A DNA stretch of 43,307 nt from an uncultured bacterium (GCA_938040325.1 CALHXW010000022.1:1-43307), one strand, 5' to 3'; shown: positions 18,320-28,166, counted from the stretch's first letter. Program-made: numbers and translations. Notes: generated by a model from the sequence alone, not told the origin.

Positions 18320-19233
18320 CGCAGTGCTACGTCGATGACGAGGCCAGCGACCAGCACCGGCAAGTACACGAGTGACGCAGCGAAGAGGCGGTAGGCCCAG
18401 CGAGCGTCCGAGCGTGCCCAGAAGCCTGCCACCACCACCGCGCCAAAGCCGATGCCGCACGCGAGCGCGGTCCCGCCGTAGATCCAGCCGGCGGTGCCGA
18501 GGGGCAAGAGCGCCATGCTGACCGGAAGCAGAACGACCGTCCAAGCGAGGGCCTGCCACTTCGCAGCACGGTGGCCCCGCACGATCGGCACCGTCTTGAT
18601 GCCCGCGGCACGGTAGTCGTGCTCGCGGAAGATGGCGATCGCGATGAAGTGCGGCATCTGCCACGCAAGAAGCGTCCCGAAGAGCGCGAGCCCGGCGAGG
18701 TCGATGGTGTTGGTGACCGCGGCCCAACCGAGGAGCGGCGGGATGGCGCCCGGGATGGCCCCAACGAAGAGCGCCAGCGGCGAGACATATTTTAGCGGCG
18801 TGTAGACCAAGACGTAGCTGAGCAACGCCGCGGCCGCGAGGGCGGTCGTCCAGCCGTTGGTCCCCAACGCCAACACGACCAACCCGACGATGCCGATGGC
18901 GATGCCGAACACGAGCGCACGCGGTTGCTCAAGGCGTCCCGCGGCGAGCGGACGGTCTTGAGTCCGCTTCATGAGCTTATCGGTCTCGCGCTCCCACCAC
19001 ATGTTGAGAGCGTTGGCAGAGCCGACCGTCAGTGCAGTGCCGATCAGTGCCCAGATGGCCGGACCAAGCGCGATCTGACCAGGAGCGAGCGCGAAGCCAC
19101 CCGCCGTCATCAACAAGCACATGCGATTGATGGACGGCTTGGTGAGCGCGACGTAGTCGCGCATCGACGCGAGCATTCCGCGTGGTGCAACAGCGGTTGT
19201 CGGTGCGACAGATTGCGATGGTAGCTGGGTCAT
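18316..19233 (-). CDS. ctaB: Protohaem IX farnesyltransferase (haem O synthase)
   Basis: A 305-residue polytopic UbiA-family prenyltransferase that converts haem B to haem O for the A-type oxidase. The prenyl-diphosphate/Mg site is in the first Asp-rich motif (NALNMWWERETDKLMKRTQDRPL, shown here in two parts around WERETD and KRTQDR). LTKPSINRMCL marks the start of the membrane domain, and the second motif region is WQMPHFIAIAIFREHDYRAAG. About nine helices are predicted. It overlaps ctaA and the ABC ATPase gene by ATGA at each end, so haem A biosynthesis and the exporter are co-translated. Confidence 0.95.
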   Translation of the reverse strand: MTQLPSQSVAPTTAVAPRGMLASMRDYVALTKPSINRMCLLMTAGGFALAPGQIALGPAIWALIGTALTVGSANALNMWWERETDKLMKRTQDRPLAAGRLEQPRALVFGIAIGIVGLVVLALGTNGWTTALAAAALLSYVLVYTPLKYVSPLALFVGAIPGAIPPLLGWAAVTNTIDLAGLALFGTLLAWQMPHFIAIAIFREHDYRAAGIKTVPIVRGHRAAKWQALAWTVVLLPVSMALLPLGTAGWIYGGTALACGIGFGAVVVAGFWARSDARWAYRLFAASLVYLPVLVAGLVIDVALR

Positions 19234-20234
19234 GCCACCACCTTACGGCTCGGGTTGGGGTTTGTCCGCGCGGGCGATGATGCCGCGGCAGCGTTGTTTG
19301 TGACCGGTTCGCCGAGAGGGCCGAAGCCGATGTAGAGCAGAAACACCGAGGCGAGTAGCAGGCCCCCGACAATGGTGTGGCCCGCGACAATCGCGACCGA
19401 CCGACCTGTGTAGACGGTGAGGAGGCCGAGCGCGACCTGGGCGATGACCAACACAACCGGTGCCCATGCCAGGGTGGCGACCTTGCGACGGCCGGCTTCC
19501 GATGCCTGACGCTTCGCACGCAGCGCTAGGGCGACAACCGCAACGGCAACCGCATAGCCAACGAAGCGATGCAGCATGTGGAGCTGGGCGAGCCCGAGCT
19601 CAGGCCAGAGGCCCTGACCGGCGCACCCGACAACGTCGTCGCCGCAGATAAGCCCAGCCCCAAAGTGGCGAATCGCGCCGCCAAGCGTCGCCTGGAGCAG
19701 CACCAAGCCGAACGCGACCGCGAGAAACACTCGGGCGAGCGTCCGTCCACTGGTCGGGGCGATGCGCCGCTTTGGCAGTGCCCGCCAGACCAAGAGGAGG
19801 GTTAGGCAGAAGAAGATGTAGCCGAGCATCAGGTGGGCCGTCGAGACAACCGGATGGAGGCGTGCGATGACGGTGAGTCCTCCGAGAGCGCCCTGGAGGA
19901 TGACGAGGATCAGCGCGGCTAGCGTGAGCCACTTGGTCGACTTATGGACGTCTTTTGAGAGCCAGGCCCATGCAGCTGTCGCGAGGGTCGCGATGCCCAC
20001 GAGCGTTCCCCAGAGCCGGTGACCGTGCTCATAGAGGACGCCGCCCTCCATCGCTGGGAAGACCTCACCGCGGCAGAGTGGGATGAGGCCCCAGAAGAAC
20101 TCCCAGTTCGGGCATGCGAGGCTCGACCCGGTGGGGTTCACCGTGCTGCCAATGGCGAGCATGATGAAGGTCAGAGCCGCCGTGATTCCCGCGACGATGA
20201 GCAATCCGCGGTGTCGTGCCGTCTTTGCGCTCAT
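19230..20234 (-). CDS. ctaA: Haem A synthase (CtaA/COX15 family)
   Basis: A 334-residue eight-helix membrane protein that oxidises the haem O methyl group to formyl, giving haem A. Two homologous four-helix halves are visible. Conserved residues include Glu and His in AMEGGVLYEHGHRLWG, His in ARLHPVVSTAHLMLG, HMLHRFVGY and VAGHTIVGG. Paired cysteines occur in extracellular loops 1 (CPNWEFFWGLIPLC) and 3 (CGDDVVGC), as in the Bacillus-type enzyme, where such disulfides matter for activity. It is flanked by ATGA overlaps with the Cys-rich protein upstream and ctaB downstream. Confidence 0.94.
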   Translation of the reverse strand: MSAKTARHRGLLIVAGITAALTFIMLAIGSTVNPTGSSLACPNWEFFWGLIPLCRGEVFPAMEGGVLYEHGHRLWGTLVGIATLATAAWAWLSKDVHKSTKWLTLAALILVILQGALGGLTVIARLHPVVSTAHLMLGYIFFCLTLLLVWRALPKRRIAPTSGRTLARVFLAVAFGLVLLQATLGGAIRHFGAGLICGDDVVGCAGQGLWPELGLAQLHMLHRFVGYAVAVAVVALALRAKRQASEAGRRKVATLAWAPVVLVIAQVALGLLTVYTGRSVAIVAGHTIVGGLLLASVFLLYIGFGPLGEPVTNNAAAASSPARTNPNPSRKVVA

Positions 20235-20755
20235 GTTGGCGCCTCGGCTTTGAGGCGGCAGTACTCAAAGAGCGTCCGGTAGGCTGCAACGCAGCTCTTG
20301 CGGATGATCCGTGACGAGCCACGGTTGACGTCGTGTTCCAAGCACTTATCGAACGCCCAGCGTCCGTCTGGGAACTCGTCCTTCATGTGGTCGCACTCGC
20401 CAAACCGGTTCTTGCCGGCAAGGCAGACCTCGACGGTCTTCTCGACACCCTTGAGACAGAGTTCCGGGATCGCGCTCTTCTGGCACTCGTCAAACCACAC
20501 CAACACGTCGCCGATGCACTGGGTCGCCGTGAGGGTCTTTCCGGTGGTCTGCAGCTCGGTGACCTTCTCGGTGATGACGGCATCCGACTGCTTGAAGCTC
20601 GAGTAGGCGAGCACGCCGAGGAGCGATCCGATGGTGATGAGAGCAGCCAGCATGAGGTACGCGCCCTTCGCGGAGCGCTCAGGCGGTTCGGTCACAGGTG
20701 CTGGGCCTTTGGTCGTCACGAGCGGGTCATACGACCTGCGTCGGCGGTCGGTCAA
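20231..20755 (-). CDS. Membrane-anchored eight-cysteine protein with repeated CX10C spacing
   Basis: An unrecognised protein of up to 174 residues, first gene of the respiratory run and coupled to ctaA by ATGA. It has a short cytoplasmic N-terminus, one helix (about 31-52, GAYLMLAALITIGSLLGVLAYSS) and a periplasmic domain with eight Cys. Their spacing is C-10-C-8-C-10-C-9-C-16-C-16-C-10-C, so three pairs share CX10C within helical-looking segments, for example CIGDVLVWFDEC and CVAAYRTLFEYC. This recalls the disulfide-bonded helix hairpins (CX9C/CX10C) of eukaryotic oxidase factors, though homology is not established. Start choice is uncertain: TTG 20755, or GTG at 20719 or 20695. Confidence 0.8.
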   Translation of the reverse strand: MTDRRRRSYDPLVTTKGPAPVTEPPERSAKGAYLMLAALITIGSLLGVLAYSSFKQSDAVITEKVTELQTTGKTLTATQCIGDVLVWFDECQKSAIPELCLKGVEKTVEVCLAGKNRFGECDHMKDEFPDGRWAFDKCLEHDVNRGSSRIIRKSCVAAYRTLFEYCRLKAEAPT

Positions 20756-20806
20756 TCACCATTTGGCGTCATCGCCTTCGGTTATCGGGTGTTGTATGGA
20801 GCACCC

Positions 20807-21775
20807 ATGAGCACCGTCCTCCAACCAACTCCTGGCGCCATCGCCGCGGCGGTTGCGGCCTTACGCGACGGCCAGGTCGTGGGGCTGCCGACCGAGACTG
20901 TCTACGGACTTGCTGCGGACGCCTCCAATCCTGCCGCGATCCGACGCATCTTCGCCGCCAAGGGGCGCCCGGCCGACCACCCGGTGATCGTCCACGTGAG
21001 CGACGCCAACGCGTTCGATCGGCTCGCTGTTGGCGACCTCGGGGCCGCAAATCTCCTCGCGCGCGCCTTCTGGCCGGGCCCGCTCACCATGATCGTCCGG
21101 CGCTCCACACTCGTGGACGACGCCGTCACGGGGGGGCGCGACACCGTGGGACTGCGCGCGCCTCGTCATCCGGTCTTTCGCGACGTACTCGCTCATTTTC
21201 CCCGGGGCCTTGCGGCGCCATCAGCCAACCGTTTCGGTCGCATCAGCCCGACATCCGCACACGATGTTGCGACCGAGCTAGGCGATCGGGTCGACGTTGT
21301 GCTCGACGGTGGCCGGTGTGACGTGGGCGTTGAGTCGACGATCGTGGACCTCTCGGGAGGCCAGCCCGCTGTCTTGCGACCTGGTGCGATCACCGAAGCC
21401 CAGCTCGCAGACTGCCTCGGGCGGCCCGTCTCTTGGAAGCGCGACGGGCCAGTGATCGCGCCCGGACAGCTTGCGAGCCACTACGCACCGCGCACGCCTG
21501 TCACGGTGATCGATGCTTGCGCGGACCTCGCGAGCACGGTGTCGGCGCTTGAGTCAGCCGGCGACCGCGTCGCGTCGATCGGCTCATCGAGACACGCAAC
21601 GATCCTCGTGTCCGACGATCTCGAAGCGTTTGCGCGCGCCATCTATGCTGCGTTGCGTCGCGCAGACACGCTGGGCGTCGACCGCATCGTCGTCCAAGCA
21701 CCACCTTCAGAAGGTATCGGTGTCGCGATCATCGATCGCCTACGCCGCGCTGCCGTCGGCAGCAACAAGACCTGA
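20807..21775 (+). CDS. sua5: L-threonylcarbamoyladenylate synthase (Sua5 type)
   Basis: A 322-residue enzyme that makes threonylcarbamoyl-AMP for the t6A37 modification of ANN-decoding tRNAs. The YrdC domain (about 10-200) shows LPTETVYGLAADA, KGRPADHPVIVH, WPGPLTMIV, PSANRFGRISPTSA and VESTIVDLSG. A Sua5-specific C-terminal domain follows SHYAPRTPV near 225, so this is the long Sua5 form rather than short TsaC. ATG 20807 has GGAG six bases upstream. The frame stays open through the opposite-strand Cys-rich gene, but that extension is not supported. It is divergent from the respiratory run, with only 51 bp between starts. Confidence 0.94.
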   Translation: MSTVLQPTPGAIAAAVAALRDGQVVGLPTETVYGLAADASNPAAIRRIFAAKGRPADHPVIVHVSDANAFDRLAVGDLGAANLLARAFWPGPLTMIVRRSTLVDDAVTGGRDTVGLRAPRHPVFRDVLAHFPRGLAAPSANRFGRISPTSAHDVATELGDRVDVVLDGGRCDVGVESTIVDLSGGQPAVLRPGAITEAQLADCLGRPVSWKRDGPVIAPGQLASHYAPRTPVTVIDACADLASTVSALESAGDRVASIGSSRHATILVSDDLEAFARAIYAALRRADTLGVDRIVVQAPPSEGIGVAIIDRLRRAAVGSNKT

Positions 21776-21805
21776 GCTGACGTGGCCTGTGGCTTGGTCG
21801 GTGGT

Positions 21806-21878
21806 CGTCCCCAGAGGGATTCGAACCCCCGTTACCGCCTTGAAAAGGCGGCGTCCTTGGCCGCTAGACGATGGGGAC
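21806..21878 (-). tRNA. tRNA-Glu (anticodon TTC)
   Basis: A 73-nt cloverleaf on the minus strand. The acceptor arms GTCCCCA and TGGGGAC pair perfectly, the anticodon stem CCGCC/GGCGG closes the loop TTTTCAA with TTC at 34-36, and the T arm carries GGTTCGAATCC. The discriminator base is G, and CCA is not encoded. It lies 11 bp downstream of tRNA-Lys and is probably co-transcribed with it. Confidence 0.95.
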
Positions 21879-21889
21879 TGTGAAGAGGT

Positions 21890-21962
21890 TGGGTCGTGTA
21901 GGACTCGAACCTACGACCATCGGATTAAAAGTCCGGTGCTCTACCAACTGAGCTAACGACCC
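21890..21962 (-). tRNA. tRNA-Lys (anticodon TTT)
   Basis: A 73-nt cloverleaf. The acceptor arms GGGTCGT/ACGACCC and D stem GCTC/GAGC are perfect, the anticodon loop is CTTTTAA with TTT, and the T arm is GTAGG-TTCGAGT-CCTAC. The discriminator is A with no encoded CCA. The anticodon stem CCGGA/TCCGA has a C27-A43 mismatch at its top, a mild oddity. It is the first of a two-tRNA unit downstream of lepB. Confidence 0.96.
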
Positions 21963-22041
21963 GTCCTGGGCGATACGTATTCGCCGACGCCTGCGCCGTC
22001 AAGCGCTGCCTGCGACAACCGTGCGAATCGAGCAGCCCCGA

Positions 22042-23094
22042 TCAGTCGATCCAGTTGAAGAGCCTCGACTTATCGGTGGCCCACCAGATGACGAACGCGG
22101 TGCCTTTGATCCGGTCGAACGGCACGACGCCCCAATAGCGGCTGTCTTCAGAGAAGTCCCGGTTGTCGCCCATGACCAAGACGTGGCCTTCGGGAACGAC
22201 CACGTCGGGCCACTCCGGGTTCATGGCGGCGTAGCCGAAGTACTTGGGCTTGCTGTCGCGTTTCCGCAGCGGACCCGGCCGCGGCGGCTCGCGCTGAGGC
22301 CAGGTGCCCATGCGCGCGATGCGTTGGCCTCCGCAGCTCTCGGGGTTGACGTGGCGCGTGATGTACTCGGTACCGTCGAGCGTCTCGGCCTGGCGCGTGC
22401 ACAAACACTCGGAGCCGAACTCGATGTTGCACTTCACGTCGCCGAGGATGCGGGTCGGTATTGGCTCCCCGTTGAGGATCACGCGGTGATTCTCAAGGCG
22501 AACACGATCGCCTTCTTTCGCGACCACACGCTTGATGTAGTCCTGACCGTCGTACTTCTCGCCTTCATCGACGTACTTGAAGACGATGATGTCGCCGCGG
22601 TCGGGCTGATCCCAAGCGATCAGCCGGCTTGCCGACAGCGGCGTGTACAGGCCGTAGCTGATCTTGTTGACGAAGAGATGGTCGCCCACCTGAAGCGTCG
22701 GGACCATGGACTCGCTCGGGATCGAGAAGGCCTCCAAGAGGAAGAAGCGGATGACGAGCGCGAGCCCAACGGCCCATGCGACCGCCTCGACGAGCTCACG
22801 CGTCATCGACTTTCGGAAGGGTTTGAAGTTGGCCTCAAGGGCGTTGTCGAGAGCCGCGACGCGCTCGCTGAGTAGAGAGGCGTTCAGCGCTCGCTTGTTG
22901 CGCCGCGAGGGCAGGGCAGCCTCGGTGTTCTCGACTTCGCGAAGGACCGACTCCAGCGCGGCGGACGGAGCCCGTCGGCGCCGCTTCTTAAGGAGGCCTC
23001 GGGCTTCCTTGATGAGATCCTTGGCGCGGCGCACGAGCTTTCGCGGAGCGAGCGGCTTGGCCGCCTTGGCGCCGCTGGTGTTGTGCATGGCCAT
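22042..23094 (-). CDS. lepB: Signal peptidase I with extended N-terminus
   Basis: A 350-residue leader peptidase that cleaves Sec and Tat signal peptides at the periplasmic face. The membrane helix (about 104-122) leads into box B with the nucleophile Ser in SIPSESMVPTL, and the general-base Lys is in DYIKRVVAKEGD. The late boxes are VMGDNRDFSEDSRYWG and FVIWW. Before the helix is a basic region of about 100 residues with KKRRRRAPS and a helical stretch rich in Glu/Arg/Leu. A loop inserted after the Lys box has four Cys (KCNIEFGSECLC and ESCGG), possibly disulfide-bonded. ATG 23094 was chosen over an upstream TTG. It is downstream of lepA, a common pairing. Confidence 0.93.
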   Translation of the reverse strand: MAMHNTSGAKAAKPLAPRKLVRRAKDLIKEARGLLKKRRRRAPSAALESVLREVENTEAALPSRRNKRALNASLLSERVAALDNALEANFKPFRKSMTRELVEAVAWAVGLALVIRFFLLEAFSIPSESMVPTLQVGDHLFVNKISYGLYTPLSASRLIAWDQPDRGDIIVFKYVDEGEKYDGQDYIKRVVAKEGDRVRLENHRVILNGEPIPTRILGDVKCNIEFGSECLCTRQAETLDGTEYITRHVNPESCGGQRIARMGTWPQREPPRPGPLRKRDSKPKYFGYAAMNPEWPDVVVPEGHVLVMGDNRDFSEDSRYWGVVPFDRIKGTAFVIWWATDKSRLFNWID

Positions 23095-23236
23095 CGCAGG
23101 GTGTCCCAATCGGTCGAGGTGATGCGCGCATCGCGCGGGCCAGTGGCAGTAACACCGGGCGTCTAACCCGTCGAGTCCGCTCGCGGGTCAAAGCCTCCGT
23201 TCGGCCGCTGCGATGCTGCTGTCAGCGTGTTCGAGC

Positions 23237-25072
<1,836 letters not shown>

Positions 25073-25145
25073 GAGTGTGCGTCCTCGTGGCCTAAGGTGA
25101 TGGAGCGATGGTCTTCATCCGTCCGTAGACCTGCTCTTGAGCAGA

Positions 25146-25331
25146 TCACTCGGGATCGATGGAGAGCCCAAGCTGCACCGGCAAGCGTTCGCGGTGCTTC
25201 TCGAGCAGCAAATCGATCCCTTGGCGAATGAACTGCGCCATAGGGGTACCGGTGGTCTGGCTCAGCAGCTTGAGCTGCCGGTCCTGATCCGCGGTGATAT
25301 AGATGGTGGTCGCGACCTTACGTCGGGCCAT
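25146..25331 (-). CDS. Small ribbon-helix-helix DNA-binding protein
   Basis: A 61-residue protein with an Arc/CopG-like fold: a basic N-terminal arm and beta strand (RRKVATTIYIT), then two helices (ADQDRQLKLLSQTTG and MAQFIRQGIDLLLEKH). Such proteins bind DNA as dimers through the paired beta strands and often autoregulate or serve as antitoxins. No toxin-like partner is adjacent, so an orphan regulator is more likely. ATG 25331 has GAGGAAG upstream; the frame extends further back but without support. It is divergent from the S1-domain gene, with 98 bp between their starts. Confidence 0.82.
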   Translation of the reverse strand: MARRKVATTIYITADQDRQLKLLSQTTGTPMAQFIRQGIDLLLEKHRERLPVQLGLSIDPE

Positions 25332-25429
25332 GACTTCCTCCCGCGGCGAACGTACTACACCGATGCTACCCATACACCCCATTATTGTGCTACCCCGCGC
25401 GACGATTCGATCCTCCATCCCGAGGCAGC

Positions 25430-27142
25430 ATGAGCGACAAGAATCCATCGACACCCGCGCAGGCGGGCCACGACATCACCGTGACCGCGACGGCGGACGG
25501 CATCAAGACCCAGACGCGAGAGGCCGTTGAGGTCGTCTCCAAGGGGGTCGGCCAGCGCGACCTCGCGCCTGCGCAGGTCCCGGTCCCGGCAGCGCCGCCG
25601 AAGGTGACCGTGACGGAGGACGTCGACTTCGAGGCCCTCATGGCGGGCGCGACGGAGAAGACGGACAATGCGTTCGAGCCTGGTGATCGCGTCACTGGCG
25701 TCGTCGAGGTGATCTCGCTTCACGGGCCAGAGGTGTTCCTAGACCTCGGCGGACCGGCGACAGGCTACGTCCTCAAAGAGGAGCTTCTCCGGGACGATGG
25801 CACCTTGAAAGTCAGCCAGGGCGACACGATCGAAGGCATCGTCGTCGGGACCAACTCGAGCGGCGTGCACATCCGCATGAAGCTCGGTGCTGCTGGCGGC
25901 GACATGAGCGCGCTGAAAGACGCTCATGAAGGCAACCTGCCCGTCGAGGGCAAGGTCGTCAGCACCAACAAGGGAGGCTACGAAGTCCTCGTGGCTGGTC
26001 AGCGTGCGTTCTGCCCGTTCAGCCAGATCGACGTCCACCGGCCGGAGGACCCCGAGACCTTCGTCGGACGCGTGATGACCTTCCGGATCACCGAGATTCG
26101 TCCTGGCTCTGTCGTGGTGTCGCGCTTGGCGCTCATGCGCGAAGAGCTGGCCGTCAAGGCCGCTGAGACGATGAAGAAGCTAAGCGTCGGGGCCCGCATG
26201 ACCGGGACCGTCAGCCGACTCCAGAAGTTCGGTGCGTTCGTCGACCTTGGCGGCATCGACGGCCTGATCCACGTCAGCGAGATGAGCTGGAGTCGGGTCG
26301 GCGACCCGTCCAGCGTGTTGTCCGTCGGCCAGAAGGTCGAGGTCGTGGTCCTGGAGATCAATCCCGAAAAGCAGCGCATTGCGCTGTCGCTCAAGCAGGC
26401 TCAAGGCGATCCCTTTGAGGGGGCCGTCGAGTCGATTCAGCGCGGTGCCGTCGTCAACGGCAAGGTCTCGCGACTCACTGACTTTGGTGCATTCATCGAG
26501 CTCGCCCCGCACGTCGACGGTCTCGTCCACGTCTCTGACATGGCGCACCACCGCATCCGGCATCCGAAGGAGCTGCTCACCGTCGGAGACACGGTTCAGG
26601 TGAAGGTGATGGAGATCGACCTCGGGCGCCGTCGCATCGGGCTCTCCCTCAAGGCACTCGCTGCCGATCCGTGGGACAGCATCACGAGCAACTACAAGCC
26701 CGACCAGACCGTGAAAGGGATGGTCGAGAGCATCCAGACGTTCGGCGTGTTCGTCACGCTCGAAGCTGGCGTGACGGCTCTGTTGCCTGCCAGCGAGAGC
26801 GGCGTGCCCCAGGGCAAGCCGCTGACGATGGAGTTCCGGGTCGGTAAGGAGATCGAAGCGAAGATTCTTCGCGTCGATGCCGACAACAGGAAGATCGCCC
26901 TCACCAAGCGCGAGGGACGTCGCTCGGAGCACAGCGGCGGCGGCGGCGGCGGCGGCGGTGGTCGAGGCGGCCGAGACGGTCGTGGACGTGGGCCACGTCG
27001 CGATGGCGGCGGCGGCCGCGGCGCACCGCGAACGTACCTCGACGCCGAGGCCGACAAAGACGGCGAGGGGCTCGGAAGCTTCGGCGCCCTGCTCATGCAG
27101 GCGATGGGCAAAGACGACGACAAGGGCAAAGGCAAGGGTTGA
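25430..27142 (+). CDS. S1-domain RNA-binding protein (ribosomal protein S1 family) with Gly/Arg-rich tail
   Basis: A 570-residue protein. After a low-complexity N-terminus (about 1-80) come five OB-fold S1 repeats: about 85-155, 163-230, 245-320, 332-408 and 418-492. The third and fourth are most typical (FGAFVDLGGIDGLIHVSEMSW; FGAFIELAPHVDGLVHVSDM). The tail has a run of nine Gly, then RGGRDGRGRGPRR and GGGGRG, then an acidic/helical end (GSFGALLMQAMGKDDDKGKGKG). The role is mRNA or structured-RNA binding in translation; it may be the cell's ribosomal S1 or a paralogue. ATG 25430 has GAGG upstream. It overlaps or abuts the lipoprotein gene after it. Confidence 0.85.
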   Translation: MSDKNPSTPAQAGHDITVTATADGIKTQTREAVEVVSKGVGQRDLAPAQVPVPAAPPKVTVTEDVDFEALMAGATEKTDNAFEPGDRVTGVVEVISLHGPEVFLDLGGPATGYVLKEELLRDDGTLKVSQGDTIEGIVVGTNSSGVHIRMKLGAAGGDMSALKDAHEGNLPVEGKVVSTNKGGYEVLVAGQRAFCPFSQIDVHRPEDPETFVGRVMTFRITEIRPGSVVVSRLALMREELAVKAAETMKKLSVGARMTGTVSRLQKFGAFVDLGGIDGLIHVSEMSWSRVGDPSSVLSVGQKVEVVVLEINPEKQRIALSLKQAQGDPFEGAVESIQRGAVVNGKVSRLTDFGAFIELAPHVDGLVHVSDMAHHRIRHPKELLTVGDTVQVKVMEIDLGRRRIGLSLKALAADPWDSITSNYKPDQTVKGMVESIQTFGVFVTLEAGVTALLPASESGVPQGKPLTMEFRVGKEIEAKILRVDADNRKIALTKREGRRSEHSGGGGGGGGGRGGRDGRGRGPRRDGGGGRGAPRTYLDAEADKDGEGLGSFGALLMQAMGKDDDKGKGKG

Positions 27143-27144
27143 GT

Positions 27145-27906
27145 GTGTTGACCCGGTCGCGCGTGAGTCTTCGTCACCAGGCGGGCTCAGGCGGTGCCGA
27201 GGTCAACCGCTGCTCTGTCGGGCGGCGTCGGGCGCTATGGCTGCTGCTCGCGGCGATGCTGCTGACGGGATGTCCCGAGTGGTTTGAGGTCAGCGATCCA
27301 AGCGAAGCGCAAGACGACGAGCTGACGCTGGAGATTCCGTCGTCCGGCCCGGCCGTCTTCCCCAGCGCACCCGCTGTTGTTGGTGGACGTGGGCCGCTCA
27401 TTCCAGGGACACCGGCGCTCCGCGTGCCGGACGCTGGCTACTGGACACGCTGCCGCCTGCACGTTGCCGACATCGTGCTGCCGTACTCGTGGGTCTCGTT
27501 TGTCCAGGGCGCTCGTGGGGTGACGCTGCGCCTCGCGGCGATGCGGCGCGGCGAGGTCGACGGGCCGACGGTTCCGAACCTTCGCGCCGTGGTGCCGATC
27601 GCACTCCCCCGCGGAACAGACGCGACGTCGCTGGCCGGCCTGACGCTGGGGGAAGATGCGCTCAGCAATGCAACCGTGAGCCTACGCACGACGTGGCAAG
27701 ACTCCTACATCGTGAAGCTCTCGCGGCTGACCATCGAGGTCGTCGACGCCTCGGTCGTTGCCGGAACGTTCGAAGGCACCGCAGTGCGCGGCAAGAAGGG
27801 CCGGGTCGCGCGTCGGTTCGAGGCAGGCTTTGTCGCACTTCGCGGTCCGGCCGTTGGTGTCCTCGACCTCGGGCCACCCGCGCCGGAAAATGTCGTCGCC
27901 CCCTAG
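27145..27906 (+). CDS. Predicted lipoprotein of unknown function
   Basis: Up to 253 residues. A basic N-terminus (VGRRR) and hydrophobic core LWLLLAAMLL end in lipobox LTGC, followed by PEWFEV, so the mature protein should be lipid-anchored. The mature domain is beta-rich with Trp/Tyr pairs (PDAGYWTRC, LPYSWVSFVQG, LTIEVVDASVVAGTFEG), compatible with a jelly-roll or beta-sandwich. I recognise no family. The start is uncertain: TTG 27139, GTG 27145 or GTG 27163, all giving a long n-region; the first two lie at the S1 gene stop. It is probably co-transcribed with the S1-domain gene. Confidence 0.75.
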   Translation: MLTRSRVSLRHQAGSGGAEVNRCSVGRRRALWLLLAAMLLTGCPEWFEVSDPSEAQDDELTLEIPSSGPAVFPSAPAVVGGRGPLIPGTPALRVPDAGYWTRCRLHVADIVLPYSWVSFVQGARGVTLRLAAMRRGEVDGPTVPNLRAVVPIALPRGTDATSLAGLTLGEDALSNATVSLRTTWQDSYIVKLSRLTIEVVDASVVAGTFEGTAVRGKKGRVARRFEAGFVALRGPAVGVLDLGPPAPENVVAP

Positions 27907-28115
27907 CCCTAGAACAAGCGCTACTTCCGGCTGCGACTTCCGCGATGCACTCGCCACCAGCGCCTTGCATTCGCTTCACTCACCCGAACTCGACGATGCT
28001 CGCAGGGCCTTCATTCGACCGACGCAGGTGGCAAGCACATCGCCTTCGCCTCGCTCTAAAACAGCGCTTGATTTGGGCCTAGGCCTTGCAACGGTTACCT
28101 GGCCGCTCGGGCTTG

Positions 28116-28130
28116 TGACGCTGCGCGTCA
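28116..28130. promoter_or_regulatory. Inverted repeat upstream of the mcd-like gene, candidate operator
   Basis: TGACGC-TGC-GCGTCA, a perfect 6-bp inverted repeat with a 3-base centre. It lies just upstream of the putative -35 of the mcd-like gene. A near-identical repeat occurs upstream of ccr at 43009. The binding protein is unknown. Confidence 0.45.
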
Positions 28131-28137
28131 AAGTGGG

Positions 28138-28166
28138 TGACCGGAGTGCTTGGTGGTGCCTATAGT
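28138..28166 (+). promoter_or_regulatory. Putative sigma-70-like promoter of the mcd-mch unit
   Basis: A -10-like TATAGT at 28161-28166 with TGACCG (28138-28143) 17 bp upstream as a weak -35. Transcription would start near 28173 and leave a leader of about 36 nt containing the GAGGAGG ribosome-binding site at 28197-28203. Confidence 0.45.

Noticed and set aside
18320-18727. N-terminal extension of the ABC ATPase frame
   Set aside because: The sequence is Arg/His/Gly-rich and lies inside ctaB; the ATGA overlap at 18316-18319 marks the true start.
20333-20806. N-terminal extension of the Sua5 frame by about 158 codons
   Set aside because: It lies wholly across the opposite-strand Cys-rich gene and the short divergent promoter; ATG 20807 has a ribosome-binding site and gives the normal Sua5 N-terminus.
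25146-25331. Ribbon-helix-helix protein as the antitoxin of a toxin-antitoxin pair
   Set aside because: Neither neighbour (lepA, S1-domain gene) is toxin-like, and no short second gene lies within 100 bp.
26935-26966. Poly-glycine tract as a tandem DNA repeat or CRISPR-like array
   Set aside because: It is a simple codon run inside an open frame with no spacer structure.
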